A stretch of 33,032 bases of DNA from positions 1-33,032 of the forward strand of contig CAJGCD010000009.1 of NCBI GenBank assembly GCA_904501715.1, read 5' to 3'. The translations under genes were made by a program, and so were the position numbers. The stretch comes from an uncultured Clostridia bacterium. Lineage in GTDB: Bacteria; Bacillota; Clostridia; Oscillospirales; CAG-272. Of the stretch, positions 30,551 through 33,032 are shown in pieces (position 1 is the stretch's first letter; every line of letters starts with the position of its first letter). The notes under the pieces were generated by a model, which made no database searches, was not told the origin of the DNA, and was given only the letters and a program-made list of their open reading frames with translations.

Positions 30551-31233
30551 ATCTTCTCTCCCCTCAATATACAGTCTATATTGCTTATCATTCGTTCCTC
30601 ACAGGAGCTATCCGCTCCCGCAAGCATTTTTCCCTTTATTCTCTGCTCATAAACAGCTCTGGCGTGTAAAAGGAGCTTTTCAAGTAACTCTCCACCACGC
30701 TCTATATTGAGCTTTCCAAAATACAGCTCACTCTCGGTAGGGGTATAGATATTGCCGCTGTATTCGGCGCAAATTATCTGGTACAGCTTGTCATCCTCAA
30801 CGATACGCTCGTCTATTATATCAAAGCCGTTTTTATACAGATATTCTCTCAGTATCTCGGGATGCGTCATTGGCTGAAGCACTAAGCGCTTGCCGTTTTT
30901 GACCCAAGGAGCGTCATCAAGTATTTTTACAATAAGCTCCCCGCCCATACCGAGAATAAATATATTGTCGGGAGAGTATTCCTCAATTCCCGAAAGCCCG
31001 TCGGTTCGCAGAACGCTTATAGCCCCCTGCGCTCCCCATCCTCTTACGTTTGCTCTCGCTCTGTCGGTAGGACCCTCGTTGATATCCGAGGCTACGCCGC
31101 CGCTAATTATTCCCGAGGTGTACAAATATATAGGCAAATACGCGTGGTCTGTGCCGATATCGGCAATTCTCACGCCTCTTTGCGCAAAAGAGGCTGCCGC
31201 CTCAAGTCTTTTGCTTATTTTTGGTAGGTTCAT
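30547..31233 (-). CDS. trmK: tRNA (adenine(22)-N1)-methyltransferase
   Basis: The 228-residue protein is a SAM-dependent enzyme that makes m1A22 in tRNA of Gram-positive bacteria. The SAM motif ADIGTDHAYLPIYL is at 24-37, and FILGMGGELIVKIL and RLVLQPMTHPEILREYL are family blocks; the C-terminal half is helical as expected. GGAG lies seven bases before the ATG. It is the first gene of the trmK-nif3-phosphatase-rlmD run, all on the minus strand with overlaps or short gaps. Confidence 0.95.
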   Translation of the reverse strand: MNLPKISKRLEAAASFAQRGVRIADIGTDHAYLPIYLYTSGIISGGVASDINEGPTDRARANVRGWGAQGAISVLRTDGLSGIEEYSPDNIFILGMGGELIVKILDDAPWVKNGKRLVLQPMTHPEILREYLYKNGFDIIDERIVEDDKLYQIICAEYSGNIYTPTESELYFGKLNIERGGELLEKLLLHARAVYEQRIKGKMLAGADSSCEERMISNIDCILRGEKI

Positions 31234-31249
31234 TCTTTTCTCCGCTAAG

Positions 31250-31277
31250 GGGAGCCGCCGCGGCTGCGGCAGCTCCC
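31250..31277. other. GC-rich stem-loop between the DUF1858 gene and trmK
   Basis: GGGAGCCGCCGC (31250-31261) pairs with GCGGCAGCTCCC (31266-31277), one C-A mismatch, 4-nt loop. On the minus strand no T run follows, so it may be an mRNA-processing or stability structure in a joint transcript rather than a terminator. Confidence 0.6.
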
Positions 31278-31291
31278 AAAATACCCCGCAA

Positions 31292-31489
31292 TTACTTTGC
31301 GAGAAACTCGTTTATCTTCTTGATAAGCGCATCTGCGTCTGTTCCGTGAACTGCGCAAGCGTCAGCTATGGACTCTCCTCTTGCAGAGGGGCATCCGAGG
31401 CAGTGCATTCCTATCTCGAAAAAGAACTGTGCAGTACCGGGATTGTAATCAAGAACGTCCCCGATAATAGAGTCTTTGGTTACAGTCAT
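31292..31489 (-). CDS. DUF1858 domain protein
   Basis: The 65-residue protein is one complete DUF1858 domain (the hybrid-cluster-protein-associated redox disulfide type) with KDSIIGDVLDYNPGTAQFF and the signature GMHCLGCPSA, in which Cys30 and Cys33 form a CxxC pair. The family is small, soluble and linked to redox or Fe-S metabolism, with no settled reaction. AAGGAGG precedes the ATG. It has its own promoter, and trmK follows 58 bases behind across a stem-loop. Confidence 0.9.
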   Translation of the reverse strand: MTVTKDSIIGDVLDYNPGTAQFFFEIGMHCLGCPSARGESIADACAVHGTDADALIKKINEFLAK

Positions 31490-31527
31490 TTTTGTTTCCT
31501 CCTTCTTAATTATATTTTTACAGTTAT

Positions 31528-31556
31528 ATTATAAAACTAAATAAAGAGAAAGTCAA
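31528..31556 (-). promoter_or_regulatory. Sigma-A promoter of the DUF1858 gene
   Basis: On the minus strand: TTGACT (31556-31551), 17-bp spacer, TATAAT (31533-31528). Unlike the other promoters here it has no TGn element. Confidence 0.7.
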
Positions 31557-31601
31557 TAAGAACCTTTATTTTTTGCGTAATATAATTAGATAATAAACCC
31601 C

Positions 31602-31630
31602 TTGCAAAAGCGCAAAAGATATGATATAAT
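31602..31630 (+). promoter_or_regulatory. Sigma-A promoter of prfB
   Basis: TTGCAA (31602-31607), 17-bp spacer, TATAAT (31625-31630) preceded by TGA. It is divergent from the DUF1858 promoter. Confidence 0.75.
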
Positions 31631-31687
31631 AGGGTGTTAGTTAAATTCAGACAAGATATAGCGGCACTGTGCCGTGGGAGGTTTCAT

Positions 31688-32794
31688 TTGATAATCGCAC
31701 TTGAAGAAGCAAAATATAAGCTTATAGGAATGAGAGCAGATATTGACGATCTGGGCTCAGCTCTCCGCATAGACCAGCTTAAGGCTACCGCCGAGGAGCT
31801 TGACAAGCAGACTCTTGACCCCGATTTCTGGTCAAATCAGGAAAATTCCTCTACCGTTCTTCAGAAGCTCAAGCAGACGAAGGACACCATCGAAAACTAC
31901 GAGGCACTGAAGGCACGCCTTGAGGACGCCATAACTCTTGCGGAAATGGCAATAGAGGAAAACGAGGAGGGCTATATCAAGGAGGTAGAAACAGAACTTT
32001 CCGAGATAGCAAAGCAAGCCGAGGCTAAGAGAATTGAGATACTCCTTTCGGGAGAATACGACAAAAACAATGCCATAGTTTCCTTCCACCCGGGTGCGGG
32101 CGGTACGGAGGCTCAGGACTGGGCACAGATGCTATACCGTATGATAACCCGCTGGGCAGAGCGCAGAGGCTACAAATATAAGCTTCTCGATTGGCTGGAC
32201 GGAGATGCCGCGGGAATAAAGAGCGCTACCATAATGGTAGAGGGACTTAACGCCTACGGCTACCTCAAGGCAGAAAACGGCGTACACAGACTTGTTCGCG
32301 TATCCCCCTTTGATGCCGCAGGCAGACGCCAGACCTCTTTCGCGTCCATCGAGGTAATGCCCGAGTTTGATAATATTGACAAGGTTGAGATTCGTGAGGA
32401 GGATATTGAGGTCACAGCCCACCGTTCAAGCGGAGCGGGCGGACAGCATATCAACAAGACCGACTCGGCTATAAGAATTCTCCACAAGCCCACGGGCATC
32501 GTGGTCGGCTGTCAGACAGAGCGTTCACAGCTCCAGAACAAGGAGACGGCTATGAAGATGCTCAAGGCAAAGCTTATGGAAATTAAGCTCCGCGAGCGTC
32601 TTGACACCATTGAGGATATCAAGGGCAATAAGACCAATATCGAGTGGGGCTCACAGATATGCTCATACGTATTTATGCCCTATACGCTGGCTAAAGATAC
32701 GAGAACAGGTCACGAGGACGGAAATATATCCGCGGTTATGGACGGAGAGATAGACGAATTTATCAATGCTTATCTCAAGATGAACGCGAAATAA
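31688..32794 (+). CDS. prfB: Peptide chain release factor 2, TTG start, no programmed frameshift
   Basis: The protein (368 residues) is a class I release factor for UGA and UAA stops. The SPF codon-recognition tripeptide is at 206-208 and the catalytic GGQ at 251-253 (in SGAGGQHINKTD); the SPF identifies RF2 rather than RF1. I chose TTG at 31688 as the start because GGGAGG lies seven bases upstream and the N-terminus then matches the family; the frame is open further 5' from 31634. Most bacterial prfB genes carry an in-frame UGA with a +1 shift near codon 25. Here the equivalent stretch (DDLGSALRIDQL) is read straight through, so that self-regulation is absent. Confidence 0.95.
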   Translation: MIIALEEAKYKLIGMRADIDDLGSALRIDQLKATAEELDKQTLDPDFWSNQENSSTVLQKLKQTKDTIENYEALKARLEDAITLAEMAIEENEEGYIKEVETELSEIAKQAEAKRIEILLSGEYDKNNAIVSFHPGAGGTEAQDWAQMLYRMITRWAERRGYKYKLLDWLDGDAAGIKSATIMVEGLNAYGYLKAENGVHRLVRVSPFDAAGRRQTSFASIEVMPEFDNIDKVEIREEDIEVTAHRSSGAGGQHINKTDSAIRILHKPTGIVVGCQTERSQLQNKETAMKMLKAKLMEIKLRERLDTIEDIKGNKTNIEWGSQICSYVFMPYTLAKDTRTGHEDGNISAVMDGEIDEFINAYLKMNAK

Positions 32795-32800
32795 AAGTTA

Positions 32801-32833
32801 ATCACGGTAGTTTTAAGCTGCCGTGATTTTTTG
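32801..32833 (+). terminator. Intrinsic terminator of prfB
   Basis: ATCACGGTAG (32801-32810) pairs with CTGCCGTGAT (32818-32827), one G-T wobble, 7-nt loop, then six T. It lies 6 bases after the stop codon. Confidence 0.85.
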
Positions 32834-32864
32834 TAAATATAGCTCTAACACCTGTTTACTGTTT

Positions 32865-33032
32865 GTAGGTACAGGCGCCAACTGTCCGAAATTCAACCTA
32901 TCCGTAGGGACAGGCGTCCTCGACTGTCCGAAAAAAGCCATAAGAAATCCCAAAATTACAGTAGATAGTGAGTGCGTCGGTGCTACTATGTGTGCCCATA
33001 TTGAATCTATGCTAAGCGGACAGTCGAGGACG
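32865..33032. repeat. Dispersed GTAGGGAC-family repeats, cut by the right edge
   Basis: Three related copies occur: a degenerate one at 32865-32889 (GTAGGTACAGGCGCCAACTG...), a good one at 32904-32931 (GTAGGGACAGGCGTCCTCGA...) and an inverted one at 33017-33032 that continues beyond the window. They share the core of the perfect hairpin at 2817-2913. No gene is visible in this 200-bp stretch. Confidence 0.75.

Overview
The window looks like a chromosomal segment of an endospore-forming member of the Clostridia, probably an uncultured gut or rumen lineage. The grounds are the spoVAD-spoVAE pair, Firmicute-type gene orders (trmK-nif3, ymdB followed by mrnC), strong AGGAGG-type ribosome binding sites, TTGACA/TATAAT promoters that nearly always carry an extended TGn -10, and moderate GC. 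No species can be named from sequence alone. No rRNA, tRNA, CRISPR array or classical transposase gene was seen.

Layout. (1) 1-2.4 kb, minus strand: a membrane-anchored HtrA-like protein, cut by the left edge, that appears to lack all three catalytic residues, preceded by a sensor histidine kinase. (2) 2.4-4.9 kb: an AT-rich accessory island between the kinase and a response regulator. It holds two inverted-repeat elements, a candidate structured RNA of about 210 nt with its own promoter and terminator, a stand-alone winged-helix protein, two paralogous proteins of unknown function and a small membrane protein. (3) 4.9-9.2 kb: response regulator, then ychF-trmB-truB, a palindromic repeat element, and secG. 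(4) 9.3-12.7 kb: SH3 lipoprotein, uridine-phosphorylase-like enzyme, spoVAD-spoVAE. (5) 12.7-16 kb: DtxR-type metal regulator, AraC regulator, ymdB, mrnC, cyclophilin. (6) 16-27 kb, minus strand: HAD phosphatases, a lipoprotein, an organophosphate-type MFS transporter, two families of phosphodiesterase/phosphatase, an MBL hydrolase, a DMT exporter, aldo/keto reductase, a PHP phosphatase and a CE6-like esterase. (7) 27.1-27.7 kb: a compact 509-bp element in which a DUF559 nuclease gene is enclosed by inverted double-hairpin repeats. (8) 27.7-31.5 kb, minus strand: DUF1858 protein, trmK, nif3, a metallophosphatase and rlmD. (9) 31.6-33 kb: prfB without its usual programmed frameshift, then a dispersed repeat running off the right edge.

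How they work together. Most genes are translation, RNA-modification and envelope housekeeping. The 18-20 kb group suggests uptake and dephosphorylation of a sugar phosphate. The two points that most deserve follow-up are the DUF559 element, whose terminal repeats match a gene-less copy at 8.7 kb and so suggest a REP-like family with an embedded nuclease, and the island at 2.4-4.9 kb, whose structured RNA and unknown operon separate a two-component pair.
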